Shown piece after piece: positions 8,508-16,248 of a stretch of DNA of 52,724 nt (within the stretch, counting starts at the first letter, position 1; each line of letters begins with the position of its first letter). The stretch spans positions 1 to 52,724 of the forward strand of contig DAHUXZ010000013.1 of NCBI GenBank assembly GCA_027315455.1, read 5' to 3'. Source of the DNA: Thermoplasmata archaeon (GTDB taxonomy: Archaea; Thermoplasmatota; Thermoplasmata; Lutacidiplasmatales; UBA184). The position numbers and the translations under genes were made by a program. The notes under the pieces were generated by a model. That model had not been told where the DNA came from. It ran no database searches and saw only the letters and a list, made by a program, of their open reading frames with translations.

Positions 8508-9991
8508 GCGAACGCCTCCGCGAGCGCGCCGGCGATCGCGGGCTCGGGGACCGGGGTGTCCCACCACCGCTCGAAGCTCGCGGCCGCCTGGTAGACGAGG
8601 AGGCGACGGCCATCCTCGTACGTCGCCCCCGCGGCCCGCGCGCGGTCCGACAGCCAGGGGTCGTCCGGGGCGTACACCATATCGAGCACGTGGACCCCGG
8701 GGCCGAGCGGCGGAGCGACGGGAAGCTCGATCGCGGCCTCGCCGGCGCGCCCGGCCGGCGTCGCGTGGACGAGCAGCCCCGAGCGCTCCGCGCCGCCGAT
8801 CGAAGCGCCGAAGGTGCGCGCGAGCGTCGCCACCGGCTCGGGCCGCCGCCCGAACAGGTGGGCGGGGATCGCCAGCTCGCGCGCCGCCGCGAGCGCGGCC
8901 CGGGCCGCACCTCCCGTGCCGATGACCGACAGGGACCGGCCGTCCCACGCCCCCGCGGACTTGAGCTCGCCCAGGCGTCGCAGCAGGGCGGCGAGGTCGG
9001 TGTTCGACGCCTCCACCCCTTCCGGCGCGAACGTGAGGGTGTTCGCGCAGCCGCACGCCTCGGCGTCCCGCGCGACGCGGTCGGCGAGGCGGCAGGCGGC
9101 CTCCTTGAACGGGTGCGTGACGTTCACGCCCCGGAACCCCCCCTGTGCGAGCCCGGGGATCGCGAGCGCGAGCTCCGTCTCGTCGGCGACCTCGAGCGGG
9201 AAGTAGAGGCCGGTGCGGCCGAGGGCGCGCATCCAGCGATGGTGGAGCACGGGGGATCGGCTGAACCCGATGGGGCGCCCGAGGACCGCGAAGAGGGGAG
9301 CGGAGGGGCCGGCGGAGAAGAAGCGGGCGAGGCGATCGCACGGGATCTGGCTTCCCTCGACCGGCGGTTCGGCACGCCGCTCCTCCGGCAGGGAGGCGAA
9401 GACGGCCGCCAGGGCGTACCGGGACGCCCACGCCCGGAGCAGGCCGCCCGCCCCGCCGGTCGTGTGGACGATCGCGCGGGCCTCGCCGGGACGCGGCAGG
9501 TACGGGATCACCTCGGCGAAAAGATGGGTGACGGTCGCCGGCTCGACGAGCTTGACGAGGCCGGCCCTGGGGTCGGCCGCCGCCAGGCGTCGGCGCAGCT
9601 CGGGGCCCGGCACGGGTCCCGTGAGGTGCTCGGAAAGGAGGATGCGGCCGTGCAGCTTCTCGAGCTCCCCGTCCGGGAGGGGGAGGTCCCGGGCGCTCTC
9701 GAGGTCGAGGAAGCGGAACGGCTGGGCCGCCCACTGGCGGAGCCGGACGCGCCGTTCCTCCGGCGCGCTCGGTCCCTCGCCTCCCTCGGCCTGCGAGCGG
9801 AAGGTCGCGATCGCGGGCAGGGCGAGCGGGAACAGCGCGTCGACCCGGTCCCGTTCCGATTCCGGCCATCGGTCGAGGCGGATCTCGACCACGTCGGCCC
9901 CCGCCCGGGCCGCGAGCTGCGCCCCGTCGCGGGCCGCGGCGACGGTCCGGGCCGGCAGCGAGGCGACGACGAGGGGACGGGGCGGCGTCAT
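8504..9991 (-). CDS. aroDE: Bifunctional 3-dehydroquinate dehydratase (type I) / shikimate dehydrogenase
   Basis: Two consecutive shikimate-pathway enzymes in one 495-residue chain. Residues 1-225 form the type I dehydroquinase: VVEIRLD (35-40), the catalytic His in LLSEHLTG (His122), the Schiff-base lysine in GLVKLVEPATVTHLF (Lys147) and SQIPCDRLARFF. Residues 233-495 form AroE: GRPIGFSRSP (238-247), NVTHPFK with catalytic Lys296, CANTLTF, SNTDLAALL and the NADP-binding GTGGAARAAL (358-367). The order matches the plant DHQ-SDH fusion. In many archaea these are separate genes. ATGA overlap with aroB' upstream and GTGA overlap with aroK downstream. Confidence 0.95.
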   Translation of the reverse strand: MTPPRPLVVASLPARTVAAARDGAQLAARAGADVVEIRLDRWPESERDRVDALFPLALPAIATFRSQAEGGEGPSAPEERRVRLRQWAAQPFRFLDLESARDLPLPDGELEKLHGRILLSEHLTGPVPGPELRRRLAAADPRAGLVKLVEPATVTHLFAEVIPYLPRPGEARAIVHTTGGAGGLLRAWASRYALAAVFASLPEERRAEPPVEGSQIPCDRLARFFSAGPSAPLFAVLGRPIGFSRSPVLHHRWMRALGRTGLYFPLEVADETELALAIPGLAQGGFRGVNVTHPFKEAACRLADRVARDAEACGCANTLTFAPEGVEASNTDLAALLRRLGELKSAGAWDGRSLSVIGTGGAARAALAAARELAIPAHLFGRRPEPVATLARTFGASIGGAERSGLLVHATPAGRAGEAAIELPVAPPLGPGVHVLDMVYAPDDPWLSDRARAAGATYEDGRRLLVYQAAASFERWWDTPVPEPAIAGALAEAFA

Positions 9992-11019
9992 CGCTCGTCG
10001 ATCGCCTCCTCGACGGGGTGCCCGAGATGGCGCGCGGGCGGGAACGCCGCCCCGTAGACGGTCGTCCCCTCGGTGAGGGCGGTCGTCGCCGTCCGACCGG
10101 CCGGGGTGGAGAGGCGGACGGTCTCCGCCTCCTGCAGGAAGAGCGTGAACCGGCGGCCCCCCCGCTCCGCCTCGATCAGCACGAGCGGACGACGCTCGAC
10201 CTTGAGGCGCCCGACGCGAGCGACCCGCGCCTGGGCCGTCCCCGGCCGCGCGACGAGGACGGAGTCGCCCGGCTCGAGCTCGGTGAGGTACCGGGTCGTG
10301 CCGTCGGCCAGAAGCACGTAGGAGTGGGCCGCACCGGCGTTCACCCGGAACGGCCGTGGGCGGGTGAACCTCGAGCCTTCGGCCTCGCTGGGGACGTGGA
10401 AGAGGAACCCGGCCGCGCTGCCGACGAGCAGCCCCTCCTCGGGGGCGAGGAGGGACGTGGTGTCGACGATCACCCGGTCGCCCAGGCCGGCCGAGGCGAT
10501 CCGACGCAGATCAACGAGCTCCCAGGGGATCGCGAGCTTCGGCACCGGCTCGAGGACGCCGACGAGCTCGTCGAGCGCGGCGGGGCCGGTCACTTCGACC
10601 ACCACGGCGTCGGCGCCCGCACCGAGGGCGCCGAGGGCGCCCGGGACGTCGCGGGGCCGGTCGGTGACGACCCATAGCCGGTAGCGGTCCCCGCGGTGCG
10701 CAACGGCGTTCTCCGTGGGGATCGATCGATCGTCATCCCACCGGATCGCGACCGTCGCGCGGTCCCGGGCCCCCGCGACGGCCGCCGCGAGTCCTTCCGG
10801 GTCCCCGACCCGCCGGATCGATATCCGAAGGGAACCGCCCGTCGCGTCGGCGATCGCGCGCCCGTCGTATGCGAGCATCTCCTCGCCCGGGCCGGCGGGC
10901 TCCGGCTCCGTTGGTGGCAGCGCGAACCGGCGGAACCCCCGGCGGCGGGCGAGGTCGAGCAGCGCCGAACGGTCTCCCCGCTCCGGGGCGGTCGGCGCGA
11001 CGATGACCCGGTCGTCCAT
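9988..11019 (-). CDS. aroB': 3-dehydroquinate synthase II
   Basis: The archaeal enzyme that oxidatively deaminates and cyclises 2-amino-3,7-dideoxy-D-threo-hept-6-ulosonate (ADH) to 3-dehydroquinate with NAD+. Characteristic blocks are IPTENAVA, IPWELVDLRRIA, LAPEEGLLVGSAAGFLFHVPSEAEGSRF (read as three linked motifs) and RPFRVNAGAAHSYVLL followed by a C-terminal beta-rich region. Length 343 aa fits the family (MJ1249 type). It starts 8 bp after aroA' and overlaps aroDE by 4 bp. Confidence 0.95.
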   Translation of the reverse strand: MDDRVIVAPTAPERGDRSALLDLARRRGFRRFALPPTEPEPAGPGEEMLAYDGRAIADATGGSLRISIRRVGDPEGLAAAVAGARDRATVAIRWDDDRSIPTENAVAHRGDRYRLWVVTDRPRDVPGALGALGAGADAVVVEVTGPAALDELVGVLEPVPKLAIPWELVDLRRIASAGLGDRVIVDTTSLLAPEEGLLVGSAAGFLFHVPSEAEGSRFTRPRPFRVNAGAAHSYVLLADGTTRYLTELEPGDSVLVARPGTAQARVARVGRLKVERRPLVLIEAERGGRRFTLFLQEAETVRLSTPAGRTATTALTEGTTVYGAAFPPARHLGHPVEEAIDER

Positions 11020-11027
11020 GGGTCGAG

Positions 11028-11780
11028 CTACGCCCCGCCGTGGAGGACCGCGGCGACCCGACGCGCGAGGGGCCCGACCGGGCGACGCTGGAAGAGGTTG
11101 CGGCCGATGCAGATCCCCGCCCCTCCGGCGCGAACGCTCTCCCGGACCCGTTCGAATAACGCCTCCTCATTGTCGAGCCGCACCCCACCCCCGATGAGGA
11201 CCGGGACCGGGGTCGTGCGGACGAGGTCGCGGAACGCCTCGGGGGAGCCCGGGTAGCTCGTCTTGACGATGTCGGCGCCGAGGTCGGCGGCCGCCCTCGC
11301 CGCATGCTGGATCTCCGCCGGGGTCGCGCCGGACGGCTTCTTGACGTAGGCCATGCACATGAGCGGCAGGCCGAGCCGACGGCACTGGTCGACCGCCGTC
11401 CCGAGGTCCGCGAGCATCGCGCCCTCCTCGGGGATCCCGAAGTTGACCTGGACGGAGAGGAGGTCCGCGCCGAGGGCGACGGCCTCCTCGGCGGTGCCGA
11501 CGAGGACCTTGCGGTCCGGTGCCGGCCCGAGCGAGGTCGACGCCGAGACGTGTACGCCGAGGAGGGTCCGGGGCCCGAGCACCGGGACGATGTCCCGGAC
11601 CGCCCCCTTCGTCACGACGAGGAGATCGACCCCCGCCGCCTCGAGCTCCTGGGCGAGCGGGGCCGTCGCCTCGAGCCCATCGATCGGTCCCATCGACACC
11701 GAGTGGTCGAGCGGGACGGCGAAGAGCCGTCGGTCCCCGCCGGGGAAGATCCGTCGCAGCCTCAGTTGCGTTCCGTACAT
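11028..11780 (-). CDS. aroA': 2-amino-3,7-dideoxy-D-threo-hept-6-ulosonate (ADH) synthase
   Basis: A DeoC/FbaB-type class I aldolase that condenses aspartate semialdehyde with a 6-deoxy-5-ketofructose phosphate to make ADH, replacing DAHP synthase in many archaea. FAVPLDHSVSMGPIDGLE at the N-terminus and IGGGVRLDNEEALFE with GAGICIGRNLFQ at the C-terminus are typical; the Schiff-base lysine is probably the one in DIVKTSYPG. Length 250 aa. It is the first gene of the operon. The ATG at 11780 is preceded by a Shine-Dalgarno-like GGAGG about 10 nt upstream, and I saw no clear TATA box close by. Confidence 0.92.
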   Translation of the reverse strand: MYGTQLRLRRIFPGGDRRLFAVPLDHSVSMGPIDGLEATAPLAQELEAAGVDLLVVTKGAVRDIVPVLGPRTLLGVHVSASTSLGPAPDRKVLVGTAEEAVALGADLLSVQVNFGIPEEGAMLADLGTAVDQCRRLGLPLMCMAYVKKPSGATPAEIQHAARAAADLGADIVKTSYPGSPEAFRDLVRTTPVPVLIGGGVRLDNEEALFERVRESVRAGGAGICIGRNLFQRRPVGPLARRVAAVLHGGA

Positions 11781-11925
11781 CGTCCTGCCTCCGCTTCCAT
11801 GTCAGCGCGCGGGAGATGGCGCGACCGAGCCGGGCGCACCGCCCGGCGGTGCGTCCCCGCGGTCAGCCGGCGCCGCGCGCACCGGCCCTCCCCGCCTCCG
11901 TTCGGCTCGCGAACGTACTCGCCCC

Positions 11926-12642
11926 TCAGGCCCGCGAGGCCGCGAGCACGCCGTCCACGAGCAGGCGGTGGAGGGCGAACCCGCGCAGCATCGCGTCCCA
12001 CATCTCCTTGCGGATCTCGGGGGTCGAGGCGAAGTCGGCCACCATCTGCCCGACGAACTGGCTGTGCTCCTCGTCGGCCGTCACGTGGAGGCGGTAGTAG
12101 TCGAGGTGGTCCTCGTCGACCCCGTAGTGCTTCTTGAACGCCGGGTAGAGCCGGGCGCACAGCTCGACGTTGGGGGGCTCGGAGGAGCCCGCGGCCGAGA
12201 TGTAGAACGGGACCTCCCGATTGAGGTAGAGGAAGTCATCGATCGCGACCATGGTGCTCGGAAGGAGCGGCGCCGTGGTGATCTTCGCCCGCGGGAACCC
12301 GAGCCCCTCGCAGAACCGTAGCCACAGCTCCGGGTGGCCGGGGGCTTTGCCCTTCGGGTCCCCCGCCTCCTCGACGAGCTGGTCAAGGATCATGCGGCGG
12401 TACGGGTCGAACCGCGGCTCCCACGAGCAACGGGAGAACCGCTCGGCCATCGCGAGGGGCACGCACGCGAGCCACGGGTAGAACTGGGAGGTCCACGTCA
12501 GCAGCGTGGGGCGCGGGACCGCCCCTCGCTCGACGTCCTGGAAGAACGGGTGGGTCTTGAACGGGTGGTTCGACATCTTGTACTTCACGAGCTCTCGCCG
12601 GAACGCCTCGCCCTCGAACCGGACCCAGGGTGCCTCGGCCAT
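11926..12642 (-). CDS. Haem-oxygenase-fold diiron oxidase-like protein (TenA/PqqC/CADD superfamily)
   Basis: About 238 residues, all helical by appearance, resembling the TenA/PqqC/HDO superfamily. Candidate metal ligands are Glu in EEAG, His in GHPELWLRFCEGLG, Asp/His in the long central helix and the C-terminal HVTADEEHSQF, a pattern seen in non-haem diiron members of the fold. The ATG at 12642 is preferred over the GTG at 12663 because a TATA-like AAATACC on the minus strand is centred 27 nt upstream, giving a leaderless transcript. Relatives include PqqC and the chlamydial CADD, which makes p-aminobenzoate. A folate-type role beside the chorismate operon is possible but is inference. Confidence 0.68.
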   Translation of the reverse strand: MAEAPWVRFEGEAFRRELVKYKMSNHPFKTHPFFQDVERGAVPRPTLLTWTSQFYPWLACVPLAMAERFSRCSWEPRFDPYRRMILDQLVEEAGDPKGKAPGHPELWLRFCEGLGFPRAKITTAPLLPSTMVAIDDFLYLNREVPFYISAAGSSEPPNVELCARLYPAFKKHYGVDEDHLDYYRLHVTADEEHSQFVGQMVADFASTPEIRKEMWDAMLRGFALHRLLVDGVLAASRA

Positions 12643-12664
12643 CGCCGAGAGGACCGGGGGCACG

Positions 12665-12708
12665 GTATTTGGGGCGCGAGGTTTCCCGGTGAACCTCGCG
12701 GGTTAAGG
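12665..12708. promoter_or_regulatory. Divergent promoter pair (oxidase-like gene / CoA transferase)
   Basis: Minus strand: CCAAATACC, about 27 nt before the ATG at 12642. Plus strand: GGGTTAAGG (about 12700-12708), about 28 nt before the ATG at 12732. Both spacings fit archaeal TATA boxes that drive leaderless mRNAs and fix both starts. Confidence 0.55.
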
Positions 12709-12731
12709 CGGCGCCTACCCCCTTGGCGCCG

Positions 12732-14048
12732 ATGGCCGGGGACGGGTCGCCCGTCGCCCTGGTCCCGCCGTTCGGTCCGTTGCAGGGGATCCGGGTCCTC
12801 GACTGCGGCCGGTTCGTTGCGGGGCCGTGGGCGTCCACCTACCTGGGGGAGTTCGGGGCCGAGGTGATCCACGTCGAGGGCCCCCCGTTCGCCCCGCCGT
12901 ACTCCGACCCGACGCGCGGGCTCGTCCCGCTCCTTCCCGAGGGCGCGATGCCCGACGAGGCCGTTTCGGAGTCTTGGGTCCAGTACGCGCGCAACAAGCT
13001 CTCTCTCGGGGTCGACCTCCGCCGGCCCGAGGGCCAGGGGCTCCTCCTCGACCTCGTGCGGAGGTCCGACCTCTTCATCGAGTCGTCGCGGCCGGGGTCG
13101 TTCGATCGCCTCGCCCTGTCGGACGCCACCCTGTGGGAGGCGAACCCCCGGCTCACGATCGTTCACGTTTCCGGCTACGGGCAGACCGGCCGTCCCGAGC
13201 GGCTCGCGGCGCCCTCCTACGATCTCATCGGCCAGGCGTTCAGCGGCTACCTCTCGCTCCAGGGGAACCCCGACCCCGACCCCCCGATGCGGGCCGGCAC
13301 GGCGCTCAACGACACCGTGACCGGCCTCGCCGCGGCCGCCGGGGCGCTGATGGGGCTCGTGAATGCCCAGCGGACCGGGCGGGGCCAGTCCATCGATGTC
13401 GCGCAGTACGAGGTGTTCTTCACCCTCCTCGAGAACCTCGCGCTCGACTACTTTGCGCGCGGCGTGGCCCGCGGCCGCCATGGGAGCGGCCACGCCCGGC
13501 TCCATCCGTACGACGTACATCGGGCCCGGGACGGCTGGGTCGTCGTGGCGGCCCCGACCCCGGACACCTGGGAGCGGCTGCGGCGCCTGCTCCCGGGGAC
13601 GGATCCGCGCTGGGCGGACGACGCGGTGCGCCGCGCCGAGCGCGGGCGCGTCGATGCGGCGATCGCCGCGTACTGCCGGGATCGGAGCATCGACGAGCTC
13701 GAAGCCGTCGGCCGCGCCCACGACCTCGCGATCTCTCGGGTCTACGGCATCGCCGACATCGCCCGCGACCCGCACTATCGCGCCCGGGGCATGTTCGTCG
13801 AGTGGGACGATCCCGTCGCGGGCCGCGTCAAGGGCGCCGGGGTCGCCCCGAAGTTCTCCCAAACCCCCGGCGGGGTCTGGCGCGGGGCCCCCTGGCTCGG
13901 CCAGGACAACCGGCGCCTCTTGACCGACCTTCTGGGCTACGCGCCCGCCCGCGTCGACGAGCTCACCCGGGCCGGCGTCCTCGGCGAGCGGGAGCCCGCC
14001 CACCCGCCATCGGGCCCGGAGCCGTTCTTCCGGCGAGAGGGGCTGTGA
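12732..14048 (+). CDS. CaiB/BaiF-type (family III) CoA transferase
   Basis: Moves CoA between carboxylic acids. It opens with LQGIRVLDCGRFVAGPWAS and YLGEFGAEVIHVEGP, the family III N-terminal signature. NKLSLGVDLRRPEGQ, YDLIGQAFSGYLSLQG and the Asp in AGTALNDTVTGLAAAAGALMGL follow (probable catalytic Asp of the mixed-anhydride mechanism). Length about 438 aa. The ATG at 12732 is preferred over an in-frame TTG at 12723 because of the TATA spacing. Its stop overlaps the GTG of the acyl-CoA dehydrogenase-like gene, so the two probably act on the same acyl-CoA. Substrate unknown. Confidence 0.88.
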   Translation: MAGDGSPVALVPPFGPLQGIRVLDCGRFVAGPWASTYLGEFGAEVIHVEGPPFAPPYSDPTRGLVPLLPEGAMPDEAVSESWVQYARNKLSLGVDLRRPEGQGLLLDLVRRSDLFIESSRPGSFDRLALSDATLWEANPRLTIVHVSGYGQTGRPERLAAPSYDLIGQAFSGYLSLQGNPDPDPPMRAGTALNDTVTGLAAAAGALMGLVNAQRTGRGQSIDVAQYEVFFTLLENLALDYFARGVARGRHGSGHARLHPYDVHRARDGWVVVAAPTPDTWERLRRLLPGTDPRWADDAVRRAERGRVDAAIAAYCRDRSIDELEAVGRAHDLAISRVYGIADIARDPHYRARGMFVEWDDPVAGRVKGAGVAPKFSQTPGGVWRGAPWLGQDNRRLLTDLLGYAPARVDELTRAGVLGEREPAHPPSGPEPFFRREGL

Positions 14049-15190
14049 AGCTGCCGGGGCTGCCCGGGGCGGACGACCCCGTCGTGGCCGAGGTCGTCGA
14101 GGCGGCGGCCCGACTGGCCCTCGGCCGTCGGTCCGCCGAGCTCGACCTCGCCCCGGAGTTCCCCCGCGCCGAGTTCCGGGCGCTCGGCACGGCCGGTCTC
14201 CTCGGACTCGCCACCTCCCCGGCGCACGGCGGGAGGGGGCTCCACCTGCCGCGGGTCGCCGTTGCGCTCTACCACATGGCCTATCTCGGAGGAACGACCT
14301 TCGCCAAGCTCTCGCTCCAGCCGGAGTTCTCCTCGGTCCTCGGGGACCACGGGTCCGGCCCGCTCCGTGACCGGTTCTATCGGCCGATGCTGCGGGGCGA
14401 GTGCCTGGTGGGCAATCACGTCACCGAGCCCGGCGCCGGTGCCGACGCGGGAAGCCTGTCGCTCGTCGCGGAGCGCGAGGGGGACGAGTTCGTCCTGACC
14501 GGCACGAAGAGCGAGATCGCCTTCGCACGCGACGCCGACGCGGCGATCGTCTACGCCCGCGAGCGCGCCGGGCCGAACGACCTCGGAATCTCCGCCTTCC
14601 TCGTTCCCCAGCGTCTCCCCGGCCTCGCCGCGACGGTCATTCCCGATCTCGGCGAACGCTGGATGCGCCGCGGGTCCGTCGTCTACGACCATGTCCGCGT
14701 TCCGGCCGACCACCGCATCGGCGAGGCCGGGGCCGCCTTCGGCTATCTCAAGCGGGAGCTCACACGGGAGCGCGCGCTCCTCGCCGCGATCTACCTCGGG
14801 GTCGCCCGGGCGAGCTGGGAGGATACGGTCCGCTACGTGGGGGAGCGCTCCGCGTTCGGGCGGAAGCTCTCGGCGCAGGAGGCGGTGTCCTTTCCCCTCG
14901 TGGAGGACGCGGCCCGCCTGGAGGCGGCGTGGCTGTACGTCGAGCGCACGGTACGTGCGATCGACGCCGGCGCCCCCTCCGACGGCACCGCGGCGCTTTC
15001 GAAGTGGATGGCCGTCGAGACCGCCCTCGGCGTCCTCGACCACGCGATCCAGTTCCACGGGGGTCGCGGCTACTCGAAGGCGCTCCCCCACGAGCAGCGC
15101 TGGCGCGATGTCCGCAGCGGGGCGATCGCGCACGGGCCCCACGAGATCATGCACGCCGTCGCCGCCCGGGAGCTCTGGCCGCGCCCGTAG
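14045..15190 (+). CDS. Acyl-CoA dehydrogenase-like flavoprotein
   Basis: 381 residues with the three ACAD domains: N-terminal helices (1-115), a central beta domain with NHVTEPGAGADAGSL and TGTKSEIAFARDADAAIVY, and a C-terminal helical domain with ERSAFGRKLSAQEAV, the FAD-contact QFHGGRGYSK and RDVRSGAI. The segment that normally reads YEGT, carrying the catalytic Glu of many ACADs, is AHGPHEI, closer to the ADGPDEV of ACAD10/11-like enzymes and lacking the acidic residue. GTG start overlaps the CoA transferase stop by 4 bp, so the two are coupled. The 3' end runs 44 bp into the converging neighbour. Substrate unknown. Confidence 0.85.
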   Translation: MKLPGLPGADDPVVAEVVEAAARLALGRRSAELDLAPEFPRAEFRALGTAGLLGLATSPAHGGRGLHLPRVAVALYHMAYLGGTTFAKLSLQPEFSSVLGDHGSGPLRDRFYRPMLRGECLVGNHVTEPGAGADAGSLSLVAEREGDEFVLTGTKSEIAFARDADAAIVYARERAGPNDLGISAFLVPQRLPGLAATVIPDLGERWMRRGSVVYDHVRVPADHRIGEAGAAFGYLKRELTRERALLAAIYLGVARASWEDTVRYVGERSAFGRKLSAQEAVSFPLVEDAARLEAAWLYVERTVRAIDAGAPSDGTAALSKWMAVETALGVLDHAIQFHGGRGYSKALPHEQRWRDVRSGAIAHGPHEIMHAVAARELWPRP

Positions 15191-16061
15191 ACGAATTCCG
15201 CGGGCCGGGCCGGCGGCGGGATTGCGGCGGGCGGACCGGGCCCGCGTCGGTCCAGATCACCGAGAGGAGGGCGCCGGGGGTCCGGTCGAACGCTCCCGCC
15301 GGGGCCGTCCGCGGGGGCGGCGCGTCCACGAACTTCGACGCGCCCGCGACGACCGCGACCGGCACGTGAAGCCGACGGGCGGCCTCCGCGAGCGGACGGG
15401 TGCCGACCTTGTGGATCAAGGTACCGTCCCGGTAGATCGCATCGGCCCCGAGGAGCACGAGGTCCGCCTCCGCGACCGCCTCGGCGCCCTCTCGGTCTTC
15501 GATCACGCGGGCGTTGACCCCGGCGCGACGCAGGGCGGCCGCCTGGGCCGCGCCCTCGCCGCCGGGCCGGCTCCGCAGCACGCTCACCTCGGCGGGGCGA
15601 CGCGCCGGCGGAAGTCCCGTGAGAAGCCGTCGTACCGTTTCGCTCTGGCTCAAGGTGACGACCCGCTGCGTCGGGGGGAACGTGCAAAGCGCTGTCCGGA
15701 CCGCGCGCGAGGTCTCCCCGGCGAGACGGCGGCGCTCCCGCCCGGCCCACCGCCGCAACGCCCCGGCGCTCCGTTCGGCCGCGCGGCCCCGGCTCCGGCG
15801 AGCGAGCTCGGCCGACCATCGGCGGAAGGGACCCATCGCCGGCTGCGCCGCGGCCACGGCCGAGCCCAGGCCCGCGAGCGCCGCGCGGGAGTACGTCGCC
15901 CCCGGCCGGGCGGCGAACGCGCGCTCCAGCGCGAGGATCGCCGCGTTCGCGAGCGCGCTCGCCCCCCGCCGCCGATCCCCCGCGGTACCGCCGAGCGCGG
16001 CGGCACGTGTCTCAAAGAGCACACCGGGGCCGGATGCGCGAGGGCCCGGACGCGCGGCCAT
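15147..16061 (-). CDS. eIF2B-alpha / ribose-1,5-bisphosphate isomerase-like protein
   Basis: 304 residues related to the eIF2B alpha/beta/delta, MtnA and R15P isomerase superfamily. An N-terminal helical region (DRRRGASALANAAILALE) precedes a Rossmann-like domain with VVTLSQSETV, LLGADAIYRDGTLIHKVGT (the Asp of GAD is a conserved active-site residue in the enzymes) and LHVPVAVVAGASKFV. In archaea such genes serve either as R15P isomerases of the AMP pathway or as eIF2B-like proteins, and the sequence does not decide. Start is uncertain: ATG 16061 sits about 27 nt from a weak TATA-like ACTTTCT, while a GTG at 16103 gives 14 more residues. Its tail overlaps the acyl-CoA dehydrogenase gene convergently. 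Confidence 0.75.
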   Translation of the reverse strand: MAARPGPRASGPGVLFETRAAALGGTAGDRRRGASALANAAILALERAFAARPGATYSRAALAGLGSAVAAAQPAMGPFRRWSAELARRSRGRAAERSAGALRRWAGRERRRLAGETSRAVRTALCTFPPTQRVVTLSQSETVRRLLTGLPPARRPAEVSVLRSRPGGEGAAQAAALRRAGVNARVIEDREGAEAVAEADLVLLGADAIYRDGTLIHKVGTRPLAEAARRLHVPVAVVAGASKFVDAPPPRTAPAGAFDRTPGALLSVIWTDAGPVRPPQSRRRPGPRNSSTGAARAPGRRRRA

Positions 16062-16248
16062 ACGGACGGGATGAGCGCGCGGGAGAAAGTCGATTCGCCC
16101 CACGGCGAGGTCGGGATCCCCCCGACGCGGGCCCGCGTCAAGCCCCCCGGCCCGACTTCGGGGGCGCCGCGCCCGCTTCCGAGATGACCGGACCCTCCCG
16201 CTCGGCTCAACGCTCGACCGGGGATCGTGCGCCGTGTAACGGACGTGT

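Noticed and set aside
5288-8910. Very long minus-strand open frames upstream of aroC and aroA
   Set aside because: High GC lets frames stay open; composition is Arg/Pro-rich with no homology, and the 4-bp overlaps set the true starts.
12827-15190. Long plus-strand open frame of 787 codons spanning the CoA transferase gene
   Set aside because: Only its last 381 codons are a real acyl-CoA dehydrogenase; the front is Arg/Pro/Gly-rich shadow of the CoA transferase in another frame.
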